Shown here one piece after another: positions 25,099 through 32,932 of a stretch of 35,810 nt of DNA. The notes below the pieces were generated by a model that was given only the letters and a program-made list of their open reading frames with translations, did not search any database and was not told the DNA's origin. Position numbers and translations under genes: made by a program. This DNA is from Myxococcaceae bacterium (GTDB lineage Bacteria; Myxococcota; Myxococcia; Myxococcales; Myxococcaceae): positions 1 to 35,810 of the forward strand of contig JADGHL010000043.1 in NCBI GenBank assembly GCA_019686135.1. The letters run 5' to 3'. Each line of letters begins with the position of its first letter. The first letter of the stretch is position 1.

Positions 25099-27822
25099 AT
25101 GCCCCGTCGAATCCTCTGGATCCTCCCTGCGGCGACGCTGCTCGCCGCCGGCTGCGGCAAAGATGGCCCCGGTTCGGGCGCCGCGCGCGCGGTGATCGCC
25201 TGGCATGACGTCACGCCGCGCTGCCTGCGCCTCATCGCCACCCCACAGGACGGCGACCCGAAGGTGAGCGAGGTTCCGCTCGAGAATGCGTCCCCCAACG
25301 GCCAGAAGGTGATCGCCGTGTACCGCGCGGAGGGCTGGGGCCCGGACGTCACGCTCACCGCGCAGGCCTTCGAGGGCACCTGCGCCCAGGGGCAGGTCGT
25401 GGCCCAGAAAGAACAGTCCGCCCACATCACCACCGGCGTGGTGGAGGTCACCTTCGAATTAACCGCGAAGGACGCGGACAGGGACGGCTACGTCGACGCA
25501 AACGCCGAGCTCCCCGGGACCGACTGCGCGGACTCGGACCCGGCCATCCACCCGGGAGCGAACGAGGTCTGCAACATGAAGGACGACGACTGCGACGGGG
25601 CGGTCGACGAAGGCGTGAAGCTGCAATTGTACTGGGACGGCGACCACGACGGCTTCGGTGCGGGCCCCGTCTTCGAGGGCTGCAGCCCCACGCCGGACTG
25701 GGTGGCCGACAACACCGACTGCGACGACGAACGCGCCGATGTCCACCCCGGCCTGCCGGAGGTGTGCAACGGGATCGACGACAACTGTTCGGGAGAGCCG
25801 GACGAGGGGCTCGTCCTCGAGACCTTCTACGTCGACCAGGACGGGGACGGCTTCGGCGATCCGGCGCGCCCGGTGATGGCGTGCATGCAGGGGCCGGGGA
25901 TGGTCACCGACAACACCGACTGCGACGACGACCCGCAGGCGGGCGGCGCCTCCGCACACCCCGGCGGCACCGAGGTCTGTGACACCTTCGACAACGACTG
26001 CGACGGGATGGTCGACGACGGCGTGCGCCTCACCTTCTTCGTCGACGCGGACGGGGACGGCTTCGGCGACGAGACACAGCCCACGGTGATGGCGTGCAGC
26101 GCGCCCAAGGGCTACTCCGAAAAGGGCGGCGACTGCGATGACTCGCCCACCGTCGACGGGCCGTCGCGGCACCCCGGCGCCGCCGAAATCTGCAACGTGC
26201 TCGACGACGACTGCGACACGCAGGTCGACGAGGGCGTGAAGTCGACCTTCTACCGGGACCAGGACAACGACGGGTATGGCGACGCCCTCTCGAGCGTGGA
26301 CGCGTGCACGCCGCCGCCCGGGTACGTGGCCGACGCCACCGACTGCAACGACACCCCGGGCCCCGGCGCCGCCATCCACCCGGGCGCGGCCGAGGTCTGC
26401 AACGGCGTGGACGACAACTGCGCGGGCGGCATCGACGAGGGCGTCCTCATCACCTGGTACCGCGACCTGGACGGAGACACGTTCGGCGACCCGAACAACT
26501 CCACGACGGCCTGCACGCAGCCCGCCGGCTTCGTCCAGGACAACACCGACTGCGACGACACCAACCTGGCGATCCACCTCAACGCTCCCGAGACGTGCAA
26601 CTACGTGGACGACAACTGCAACGGCCAGGTCGACGAAGGCCAGAACGCCCCGGGGTACTTTGACCAGGACCACGATGGAGTCGGCGGCGCGGCCGGCCAG
26701 GGGTGCCTCAACCTGCCGGGGTTTTTGGCCGCCGGGGGCGACTGCGACGACGGCAACCCCTTCAACATGCCCGGTGGCACCGAGGTGTGCGACCAGATCG
26801 ACAACGACTGCGACGGGGTTGTGGACAATGGCGTGACCTGCACCGGATCGGACTGGGTGGAACCGGGGAATACCGGCGGAGGCGGTCACAACTACCACCG
26901 TCTGGCGATCGTCCAATCGGGCGCCTGGGCCGCAGGCGAAGGCGCGCTGCGCTATTTCCCAGGCAACAACGACGCCGCGAGCAACTACGACGGCGCTTGC
27001 GGCGGCACGAAGTGGCACTCGATCACGGCCGACTTTCTGGGAGGCACCGCCTACTTCGGAGACGACTCGAGCCGGCTCGGCTCGCAGACGCCCGGCGGGA
27101 GCTCTTGCTCCGGGCAGACGTCGTTCAAGGTGAACAACAACAATGTCGACCTGCGCGGGATGGCATTCGTTTACGACCTCACCTCCGGGTTGCCGTCGGT
27201 CTATGGCGTGAGCGACGGCGGGCACCTGTTCCGCTGGTCCTTCGCAGGCGGATCCACGGTGACCGAGGTGGGCTTCCAGGCGGGGTCGTTCTTCGACTTC
27301 GACGGGCTGTGGAACGGCTGGATGTTCGCCGTGGGCGCGGGCCCGGTCAGCACGGTCGAGCCGTACATCGTCCTGGGTCGCTCACCCACCGACTGGGTCG
27401 CGGATCCCATCGATCCAACGCTCACCTTCACGCCCGGTCAGACGCTGCGCGCCGTCTCGGTGGCTCTGTACGGGTACGCAGCCGCAGTGGGAGACGGGGC
27501 GCTGGTGCTCGTGCGCGATCCGTCGCCCACGAGCGGACCGAACCAGTGGACGAAGCTCCCGGACCCGCCGGGGGCGAACGACCTCATGGGCGTCAAATGC
27601 TTCGGCAAGAACCTGATCTACGTGGTGGGCACCGGGACCGGCACGGGCACCGTCAATGGCTACGGGCTGTGGCGCTGGAGCGGCAACCCGGCCTCGTGGA
27701 CGCTGGACAGCACCGTGGACTTCCAGGCCAGCAAGACGCCCCGGGACATCGATGGGGCGTCCCCGGACAACCTCTGGATCGTCGGGCTCAAGGGCTTCGT
27801 GCGGCACTGGACCCACCCCTGA
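25099..27822 (+). CDS. Lipoprotein with seven MopE-type metal-binding repeats
   Basis: The 907-residue protein begins with a signal peptide ending in the lipobox LLAAGC. Residues ~30-135 form a small beta domain. Residues ~139-580 hold seven copies of a ~65-residue repeat: DCDD, then HPGAxEVCN, then DDNCDGxVDEG, with aromatic/Asp-rich spacers (DxDxDGFGDP). This is the putative metal-binding motif named after the copper-binding protein MopE and abundant in myxobacterial secreted proteins. The Asp-rich loops look like calcium sites. The last ~325 residues are Gly/Ser/Asn-rich beta segments that may form a propeller. The ATG at 25099 gives a normal signal peptide; the frame opens earlier at 25063 without support. 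Role unknown; adhesion or metal binding is plausible. Confidence 0.85.
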   Translation: MPRRILWILPAATLLAAGCGKDGPGSGAARAVIAWHDVTPRCLRLIATPQDGDPKVSEVPLENASPNGQKVIAVYRAEGWGPDVTLTAQAFEGTCAQGQVVAQKEQSAHITTGVVEVTFELTAKDADRDGYVDANAELPGTDCADSDPAIHPGANEVCNMKDDDCDGAVDEGVKLQLYWDGDHDGFGAGPVFEGCSPTPDWVADNTDCDDERADVHPGLPEVCNGIDDNCSGEPDEGLVLETFYVDQDGDGFGDPARPVMACMQGPGMVTDNTDCDDDPQAGGASAHPGGTEVCDTFDNDCDGMVDDGVRLTFFVDADGDGFGDETQPTVMACSAPKGYSEKGGDCDDSPTVDGPSRHPGAAEICNVLDDDCDTQVDEGVKSTFYRDQDNDGYGDALSSVDACTPPPGYVADATDCNDTPGPGAAIHPGAAEVCNGVDDNCAGGIDEGVLITWYRDLDGDTFGDPNNSTTACTQPAGFVQDNTDCDDTNLAIHLNAPETCNYVDDNCNGQVDEGQNAPGYFDQDHDGVGGAAGQGCLNLPGFLAAGGDCDDGNPFNMPGGTEVCDQIDNDCDGVVDNGVTCTGSDWVEPGNTGGGGHNYHRLAIVQSGAWAAGEGALRYFPGNNDAASNYDGACGGTKWHSITADFLGGTAYFGDDSSRLGSQTPGGSSCSGQTSFKVNNNNVDLRGMAFVYDLTSGLPSVYGVSDGGHLFRWSFAGGSTVTEVGFQAGSFFDFDGLWNGWMFAVGAGPVSTVEPYIVLGRSPTDWVADPIDPTLTFTPGQTLRAVSVALYGYAAAVGDGALVLVRDPSPTSGPNQWTKLPDPPGANDLMGVKCFGKNLIYVVGTGTGTGTVNGYGLWRWSGNPASWTLDSTVDFQASKTPRDIDGASPDNLWIVGLKGFVRHWTHP
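25516..26838 (+). repeat. Seven coding repeats (MopE-type)
   Basis: Repeat units begin at roughly 25517, 25715, 25913, 26129, 26339, 26543 and 26738, each about 200 nt. They are clearly diverged at both DNA and protein level, so the expansion is not recent. Confidence 0.85.
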
Positions 27823-27837
27823 CGCCTGAACCGGACC

Positions 27838-28521
27838 GTGGAGCTTCGCCTGGAGGGGATCGCGGTGCGCTTCGACGGCGCGCCGGCGCTGAGCGACGTC
27901 TCGGTGGCCTTCCCCTTCGGCGCGCACGTGGGGATCTGCGGCGGCCCAGGCAGCGGGAAGACCACCCTGCTCAAGGTGCTGGCGGGCCTTCGCCGGCCGG
28001 ATGAAGGCCGGGTGCTCTGGGACGGCGAGGACGTGTGGGCGCTCTCCCCCGCCACGCGAAGAGACCGTCAGGCCGCGTTCGGGATGGTGTTCCAGTCCGA
28101 CGCGCTCTTCGACTCGGAGACGATCCTCATGAACGTGGAGGTGCCGCTCTTGCGCCGCGGCGTCCCGGCCCCCGAGGCGCGGGCGCGTGCGCTCGAGGCG
28201 CTCGGGGACGTGGGCATCACCGAAGCGGCGGACCTTCTTCCGGACCAGCTCTCCGGAGGGATGCGCAAGCGCGCCGGCATCGCCCGCGCCATCGCCGCGC
28301 GCCCGAAGGTCCTGCTCGCGGACGATCCACTGGCCGGGCTCGATCCCTCCACCGCCGCGCAGATCGCCCGGGTGTTGCGGCGGGTGGCGCAGGACCGCAC
28401 GCTCGTCCTGGCCGTGCCGGATCCCCTGGCGCAGCTGAGACTGCCGCGGTGGATCCGCCTCGAAGCGGGGCGGATCGTCGAGGACGGTCCGGCGAACGGG
28501 GTAACCCCGGACACGGTATAG
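27838..28521 (+). CDS. MlaF-like ABC ATPase with a degenerate catalytic site
   Basis: This is the first ATPase of a five-gene MCE lipid transporter. It resembles MlaF, including LSGGMRKRAGIARAIA after the short helical region. Walker A GGPGSGKT (residues 35-42), Q-loop Gln86 and signature LSGGM (138-142) are intact. Two catalytic residues are not: the Walker B reads LLADDPLAG, with Asp163 in place of the catalytic Glu, and the H-loop His is Pro194 (LAVPDP). Its own Walker site is therefore probably poor at hydrolysis, while it can supply a good signature to a partner. The GTG at 27838 lies 15 nt after the MopE-repeat gene. The matching partner is encoded at 30074. It has 227 residues, slightly shorter than MlaF (~269). 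Confidence 0.88.
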   Translation: MELRLEGIAVRFDGAPALSDVSVAFPFGAHVGICGGPGSGKTTLLKVLAGLRRPDEGRVLWDGEDVWALSPATRRDRQAAFGMVFQSDALFDSETILMNVEVPLLRRGVPAPEARARALEALGDVGITEAADLLPDQLSGGMRKRAGIARAIAARPKVLLADDPLAGLDPSTAAQIARVLRRVAQDRTLVLAVPDPLAQLRLPRWIRLEAGRIVEDGPANGVTPDTV

Positions 28522-28533
28522 GCTCACGCCGCC

Positions 28534-29331
28534 GTGAACCTCCTTCTGCGCATCCCGGCGTCCGCCGGCCACTGGGTGGTGGCGTGGGTCCGGGCCATCG
28601 GAGCGCTGACGCTGATGCTGGTGAGGGTGTGCCGGCTTCTGCCATCGATGGACCGGCGGGAGCTGCTCCGTTCCATCGCCCACTTCGGCTTCGGCAGCCT
28701 CCCGCTCACCATCGTCGTGGCCACCGTCACCGGCGCCACCGTGGTGCTGCAGACGTCGCTGTACGTGGAGCGCTTCGGCGCGCGGCAGATGCTCGGGTGG
28801 GCGGCCGGGTACGCGGTGCTGTGGGAGTTCGGGCCGCTCCTTCTGGGCCTGATGCTCGTGGCCCGGGTGGGCGCGCGCAACGCGGCGGAGCTGGCGCAGC
28901 TGTCGGTGGGCGGGCAGCTCGAGGGCCTGGCCGGGATCTCGCTCGATCCGTTGGCGCTGCTCGTCGCGCCGCGCGTGTGGGGCGTGCTGATGTCGGTGGT
29001 GTTCCTCGCCCTGCCCGCCTTCGTCATCGCCACCCTCTGGGAGATCGCGGCCGCGTTCTTCACGCTGCAGATCCCCGTGCGCGTGTTCCTCGGCACCTTC
29101 CAGGAGATGCTCGGGACCGGCGAGCTGTTGGGCGGGCTGGTGAAGTCGGTCGCCTTCGCCGGGGCCATTGCCCTGGTCTCCACCCTTGCGGGGATCCGCG
29201 CCCGCGGCGGTGCCCGCGCCGTGGGCCGGGCGGCGGCGTCGGCCGTGGTCTATGGCGCCGCGGCGATCTTCGCGCTCGATTTTTCGCTCTCCTCCCTCCT
29301 CTCGCGCCTGGCGCACGCGGCCGCCGGATGA
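28534..29331 (+). CDS. MlaE-like permease, first copy
   Basis: MlaE proteins form the inner-membrane channel of MCE phospholipid transporters. This 265-residue copy has an N-terminal amphipathic helix region, then five to six hydrophobic helices. The family core is recognisable as WEFGPLLLGLMLVARVGARNAAELAQL followed by DPLALLVAPRV. The usual EQIDAL-type coupling motif is changed to GGQLEGLAG, so this copy diverges more than the second at the place where MlaE touches its ATPase. The GTG at 28534 is 12 nt after the ATPase stop. Its own stop overlaps the second permease by 4 nt. Two permeases side by side suggest a heterodimer instead of the usual homodimer. Confidence 0.88.
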   Translation: MNLLLRIPASAGHWVVAWVRAIGALTLMLVRVCRLLPSMDRRELLRSIAHFGFGSLPLTIVVATVTGATVVLQTSLYVERFGARQMLGWAAGYAVLWEFGPLLLGLMLVARVGARNAAELAQLSVGGQLEGLAGISLDPLALLVAPRVWGVLMSVVFLALPAFVIATLWEIAAAFFTLQIPVRVFLGTFQEMLGTGELLGGLVKSVAFAGAIALVSTLAGIRARGGARAVGRAAASAVVYGAAAIFALDFSLSSLLSRLAHAAAG

Positions 29332-30077
29332 TCGCCCCGTTCCTTCGCGCCGTCGGCGGCCCCTTCTGGATGCTGACCCGCACCGTCGGCGCCACGGCGC
29401 GACGAGGCCTCTCCTTCGCCGAGCTCGTCCGCAGCCTGCACCGGATCGCCAACCGCTCGGCGGCGCTCGTCTTGTCCGGAATGACGTTCTTCGGCGTGGT
29501 GATGGTGGTGATCGCCCACGCGCAGGCGCGGCGCTTCACCGGGAACCTGTCGGTCGTGGGGCCCGCCTACTTCGAGCTGCTGGTCCGCGAGTTCGGGCCG
29601 CTGGTGTCCGCGCTGCTGGCCGCCTCCCGGGCCGGCGCGCACGACGCGTCCGAGCTGGCGTCGATGACGGTGAACGAGCAGGTCGAGGCGCTGGAGATGT
29701 CCGCCGGGGATCCGCTCGCGGATCTGGTGGCGCCACGGGTCGCCGCGGGGCTGATCGGCGTGCCGCTGCTGTGCATCATCGGCACCGGGGCGGCGCTCGC
29801 CTCCGCCGCGTTCACCGCCCAGTTCGTCTTCGGCGCGGACGGCGCCGCCTTCCTCGACGCGCGCTTCCTCACCGCAGGCGATCTCGCCTCCGCCACCGCC
29901 AAGGCGTTTCTGTGCGGCTTGTACATCCCGCTCGCCGCCAGCTGGCGCGGGCTGTCCACCCGCGGCGGAGCGTCCCACGTGGGCAGGGCCACCACCGAGG
30001 GCGTCGTGGCGAGCGTCCTCGGGTGCCTGGTGATCGATCTGCTGATGGCAATCGCCTTCCGGCTCGTGCACGCATGA
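29328..30077 (+). CDS. MlaE-like permease, second copy
   Basis: This 249-residue permease keeps the family core more closely than its neighbour: REFGPLVSALLAASRAGAHDASELASM followed by NEQVEALEM and DPLADLVAPRV. The N-terminal amphipathic helix (FLRAVGGPFWMLTRTVG) and five to six membrane helices match MlaE. It overlaps the first permease (ATGA at 29328-29331) and the second ATPase (ATGA at 30074-30077), so all are translated together. It probably pairs with the first copy in one transporter. The two are clearly related but only distantly similar, so the duplication is old. Confidence 0.9.
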   Translation: MIAPFLRAVGGPFWMLTRTVGATARRGLSFAELVRSLHRIANRSAALVLSGMTFFGVVMVVIAHAQARRFTGNLSVVGPAYFELLVREFGPLVSALLAASRAGAHDASELASMTVNEQVEALEMSAGDPLADLVAPRVAAGLIGVPLLCIIGTGAALASAAFTAQFVFGADGAAFLDARFLTAGDLASATAKAFLCGLYIPLAASWRGLSTRGGASHVGRATTEGVVASVLGCLVIDLLMAIAFRLVHA

Positions 30078-30808
30078 GCGCACCGGCGATCCGCTTTTCG
30101 GGTGTGAGCAAGGCCTATGGCGGCGCGCCGCCGGTGTTGCGGCGCGTGGACGTGGAGGTCCCCGACTCCGGAGTCACCTTCGTGGTGGGCCGCAGCGGCG
30201 CGGGCAAGAGCGTGTTCTGCAGGCTGGCGGTGGGGCTGGAGCGCCCGGACGAAGGCGAAGTGCTGCTCATGGGGACGCCGCTGTCCGGCCTGAGCGAACG
30301 CCGGCTCCTCGAGCTCCGGCGCGACGCGCCCTATCTCGTCCAGGGCCCGGCGCTTTTGGACTGGCTCACCCTGTCGGAGAACGTGGCGCTCGCCGACCCA
30401 CAGCGCGACCGCGCGCGCGCCTTGTCGGCACTGGAGCGCGTCGGGCTGACGAATGAAGCGGACCGGCTGCCCACCGAGGTCGGCCCGGGGGTGCGTAAGC
30501 GCGCGGCGATCGCCCGCGCGCTGGTGCTTGGGCCCCGCTACCTCCTCTTCGACGAGCCCACGACCGGCTTGGACCACAAGAGCGCGCGCCAGGTCTCGGA
30601 GGTGCTCGAGCGGCTGCGCGCGGAAGGACTTGGAGCGCTGGTGGTCTCGCACGATTATCCGCTGCTGGAGCGGATCGCCGACCGCGTGATCCTGGTGGAG
30701 GGCGGCCAGGCGCGCGTGTTCCCGTCGAAGGACGCCTTCTGGACCTCCGACGATCCGGCGGTGCGCGAGCTGTTGGCGCCAGTGCGCGCGGAGAGCTTCG
30801 ATGGATGA
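30074..30808 (+). CDS. MlaF-like ABC ATPase with intact catalytic site but degenerate signature
   Basis: This is the second ATPase of the MCE cluster (244 residues). Walker A GRSGAGKS (residues 39-46), Q-loop Gln90, Walker B FDEP with Asp160/Glu161 and H-loop His193 (VVSHDY) are all present, so its Walker site can hydrolyse ATP. The signature that should read LSGGM is VGPGV (136-140), although the following RKRAAIARAL is normal for MlaF. Defects here and in the ATPase at 27838 complement each other. A heterodimer would have one complete site (this Walker plus the other's LSGGM) and one dead site. The stop overlaps the MCE gene by 8 nt. Confidence 0.88.
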   Translation: MSAPAIRFSGVSKAYGGAPPVLRRVDVEVPDSGVTFVVGRSGAGKSVFCRLAVGLERPDEGEVLLMGTPLSGLSERRLLELRRDAPYLVQGPALLDWLTLSENVALADPQRDRARALSALERVGLTNEADRLPTEVGPGVRKRAAIARALVLGPRYLLFDEPTTGLDHKSARQVSEVLERLRAEGLGALVVSHDYPLLERIADRVILVEGGQARVFPSKDAFWTSDDPAVRELLAPVRAESFDG

Positions 30809-31814
30809 GCGGCGGTTGGAGATCCGCGTCGGCCTTTTGATGCTGCTGGGGATCGCCGGCGTGCTCGGGTTGCTGTGGCTTATGGGCGAGCTGACGCTCT
30901 CCCGCGCGCCCTCGCTCAAAGTGTTGTTCGCGCACACGGGCAACGTGGTGAAGGGCGCGCCGGTGAAGCTGGGCGGCGTCACCGTGGGGCGTGTGGACGC
31001 CATCACGCTGGATCCGACGCGCCGCGACGAACGGGGCGAACCGCTCCCGGTGCTGATGTCGCTCTCGGTGGATGAAGCGACGCTCGCCGCGCTGCACTCG
31101 GACGCGGCGGTGACCATCGCCACCGTGGGCCCATTGGGCGAGCCCTACCTCGAGCTGTGGGTCGGTTCGGCCGACGCGCCGCCGCTGCCCAGGGACGCGA
31201 CATTGCGTGGCACCGACTTCCCCCGCCTGGACGTGGTGGCGCTGCGGTTGTCCCGCTTCCTCGAGAGCGCCAGCCGGATCCTCGACGAGAACCCGAAGGC
31301 GATGAGCACGCTCGTCAGCGGCGTCTCCCGCCTCACCACCAACGTCGACGCGGTGCTGACCGAGAACAGGGACGACCTTCGCACCCTCACCGCCGAGCTC
31401 ACCGCGGCAGCGAAGGATCTCCGGCAGCTGGCGCAGGTGGCGCGGCGGAGCTTCGAGCCCGGCGGCAAGGGCGACCGGCTGCTCGACGACGCGGCGGTGG
31501 GCGCCCGCGCGCTGCGCACCGACGTCCCCGAGCTCTCCGAGAACGCAAAGCGCGTGCTCGCGCACCTCAACGCGCTGTCGGATCAGTTCAGCGAAGAGGA
31601 CATGCGCAAGCTGAGGCGGGCGATCGACCGCTACACCGCCGCGGCGGAGAAGCTGGACTCGCTGGCCGCGCGCGGCGACCGGCTGCTCGGGCAGATCGAA
31701 CGCGGCGAAGGGACGCTGGGGAAGATCCAGCAGGACCCCGCGCTGTACGGCGAGGTGAAGGCGCTGGTGGAGGACCTGCGCAAGCACCCGTGGAAGATCC
31801 TCTGGAAGGACTGA
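30801..31814 (+). CDS. MCE-domain protein (MlaD-like substrate-binding subunit)
   Basis: MCE proteins form periplasmic hexameric rings that carry phospholipids or other lipids between the membranes. One N-terminal transmembrane helix (residues ~10-30) is followed by an MCE domain (~37-120), clear from GNVVKGAPVKLGGVTVGRVDAI and the VGPLGEPYLEL block. A long helical region follows (~140-310), which could build a tube. The end (GTLGKIQQDPALYGEV, then a short KxPWKILW-type tail) is common in longer MCE proteins. At 337 residues it is longer than MlaD of E. coli (183) and nearer to the YrbD/Ttg2C-like long forms. It is the last gene of the cluster, starting 8 nt inside the second ATPase. No MlaB or MlaC gene is found beside it. 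Confidence 0.92.
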   Translation: MDERRLEIRVGLLMLLGIAGVLGLLWLMGELTLSRAPSLKVLFAHTGNVVKGAPVKLGGVTVGRVDAITLDPTRRDERGEPLPVLMSLSVDEATLAALHSDAAVTIATVGPLGEPYLELWVGSADAPPLPRDATLRGTDFPRLDVVALRLSRFLESASRILDENPKAMSTLVSGVSRLTTNVDAVLTENRDDLRTLTAELTAAAKDLRQLAQVARRSFEPGGKGDRLLDDAAVGARALRTDVPELSENAKRVLAHLNALSDQFSEEDMRKLRRAIDRYTAAAEKLDSLAARGDRLLGQIERGEGTLGKIQQDPALYGEVKALVEDLRKHPWKILWKD

Positions 31815-31823
31815 GCGCCCGCC

Positions 31824-31863
31824 GCACCAGAACGGATCGCCCCGGCTGCACCAGAATCGATCG
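31824..31863 (+). repeat. Pair of imperfect 16-nt direct repeats
   Basis: GCACCAGAACGGATCG (31824-31839) recurs as GCACCAGAATCGATCG (31848-31863), 14 of 16 identical, starting 24 nt apart. They lie in the gap between the MCE gene and the MBL hydrolase, about 50-90 nt before a sigma-54-like promoter. An activator site is possible, although such enhancers usually lie somewhat further upstream. Confidence 0.5.
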
Positions 31864-31913
31864 GCGATCCGCGCCGAATGGTCCGGGCGCGAAGGTTTCC
31901 GCGACGTTGCAGC

Positions 31914-31929
31914 TGGCACACGCGCTGCT
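31914..31929 (+). promoter_or_regulatory. Candidate sigma-54 (-24/-12) promoter of the MBL hydrolase gene
   Basis: TGGCAC, 5 nt, then CTGCT matches the RpoN consensus TGGCAC-N5-TTGCA except for two positions of the -12 element. The GG/GC spacing is exact. Transcription would start near 31940, leaving a ~50-nt leader before the ATG at 31989. A sigma-54 activator is encoded two genes on, which supports but does not prove the call. Confidence 0.4.
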
Positions 31930-31975
31930 CTGCCTCCGGTTCGACCAGGGCGCGCCGATTCACGGCGGCCCAACC

Positions 31976-31982
31976 GAGGAGG
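31976..31982 (+). promoter_or_regulatory. Strong ribosome-binding site of the MBL hydrolase gene
   Basis: GAGGAGG is followed by 6 nt and the ATG at 31989. This fixes the start and rules out the in-frame ATG at 31878, which would add 37 Arg-rich residues. Confidence 0.8.
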
Positions 31983-31988
31983 CTGGCA

Positions 31989-32822
31989 ATGGAAGTGCGG
32001 TTCTGGGGAGTGCGCGGCAGCGTGGCGGTGTCGGGAGCGCACTCGGCGCGGATCGGTGGGAACACCTCGTGCCTGGAGGTGACCAGCCAGGGGAAGCGGC
32101 TCATCCTCGACGCCGGGACGGGGCTGCGCGCGCTGGGCGATCAGATGCTGCGCGAACAGAACCTCGAGGCGGCGCTGCTCTGGTCGCACCTGCACTGGGA
32201 TCACGTGCAGGGCTTCCCGTTCTTCGCGCCCGCGTACGTCCCCGGCGCGCGACTGACGCTGTACGGCCCCGGCCCCGACGGTGCCACGGCGCTCCGGGAC
32301 GTGCTCGACCGGCAGATGCAGCCGCCCAGCTTCCCGGTGCCGCTTGGCGCGATGCGGTCGCAGATGACGTTTGCCACCGCGCGGGACGGTGAGCCCTTCG
32401 AGTGGGGGCCGTTCCGGATCACCCCGGTCGATCTCCCGCACCCGCAGGGCTGTCTGGGCTACCGGATCGAAGCGGACGGGCGGAGCTTCTTCTACGCCAC
32501 CGACGTGGAGATGAGCTTGGACGAGCTGAGCCCGAGGATCGCCCGCGCGATGGAAGGCGTGGATGCGTTGTGCCTGGACGCGCAGTACACACCCGACGAG
32601 TACGCCGGCAAGGTCGGCCCCTCCCGGCGGGGCTGGGGTCACTCCACGGCGATCGAGGCGGCGAAGATCGGCGCAGCGGTCAACGCGCGGCGGCTGTTCC
32701 TCTTCCACCACGATCCCGCGCACAACGACGAGACGGTGGAGCGGATGGCGGAGGAGGCCCGCGCCTATTGCGAAGTCGCGGAGCCCGCGCGCGAGGGCAA
32801 GCAGATCCTCGTGACCGCCTGA
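31989..32822 (+). CDS. Metallo-beta-lactamase-fold hydrolase
   Basis: The 277-residue cytoplasmic protein starts with WGVRGS and GGNTSCLEV, a hallmark of the MBL subgroup that includes PhnP-like and cyclic-nucleotide phosphodiesterase-like enzymes. The zinc motif HLHWDH spans residues 67-72. A later LPHPQGCLGYRIE, then ATDVEM with the bridging Asp, then HSTAIEAAKIG and FHHDPAHND provide the other ligands, so a two-metal active site looks complete. The substrate cannot be told; a phosphodiester is most likely for this subgroup. It stands alone between the MCE cluster and the sigma-54 activator, with its own likely promoter and strong ribosome-binding site. Confidence 0.9.
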   Translation: MEVRFWGVRGSVAVSGAHSARIGGNTSCLEVTSQGKRLILDAGTGLRALGDQMLREQNLEAALLWSHLHWDHVQGFPFFAPAYVPGARLTLYGPGPDGATALRDVLDRQMQPPSFPVPLGAMRSQMTFATARDGEPFEWGPFRITPVDLPHPQGCLGYRIEADGRSFFYATDVEMSLDELSPRIARAMEGVDALCLDAQYTPDEYAGKVGPSRRGWGHSTAIEAAKIGAAVNARRLFLFHHDPAHNDETVERMAEEARAYCEVAEPAREGKQILVTA

Positions 32823-32899
32823 GCCCGCATCACGGAGGCGCTCCCTTGCCCGAACCCTGCACGATCCGGACTCTGCTCTGCGCAAGCACCGGGCGAGGC

Positions 32900-32905
32900 T
32901 ATAGT
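32900..32905 (+). promoter_or_regulatory. Possible -10 element of the GAF/sigma-54 activator gene
   Basis: TATAGT lies 27 nt before the ATG at 32933. No good -35 box is present at the right spacing, so this is a weak call. Confidence 0.25.
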
Positions 32906-32932
32906 CCGTTCGAGCTCCCGCCGCTGCCCCGC

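Noticed and set aside
25459-27225. Minus-strand frame of 588 codons opposite the MopE repeats
   Set aside because: The Val/Ala/His repeats mirror the seven coding repeats on the plus strand; it is a shadow of them.
27382-29316. Minus-strand frame of 644 codons opposite the first MCE genes
   Set aside because: It runs antisense to recognisable ABC genes and has shadow-type composition.
32402-32932. 5' extension of the sigma-54 activator frame
   Set aside because: It overlaps the MBL hydrolase in another frame with Arg/Gly-rich text. The GAF domain begins shortly after the ATG at 32933.
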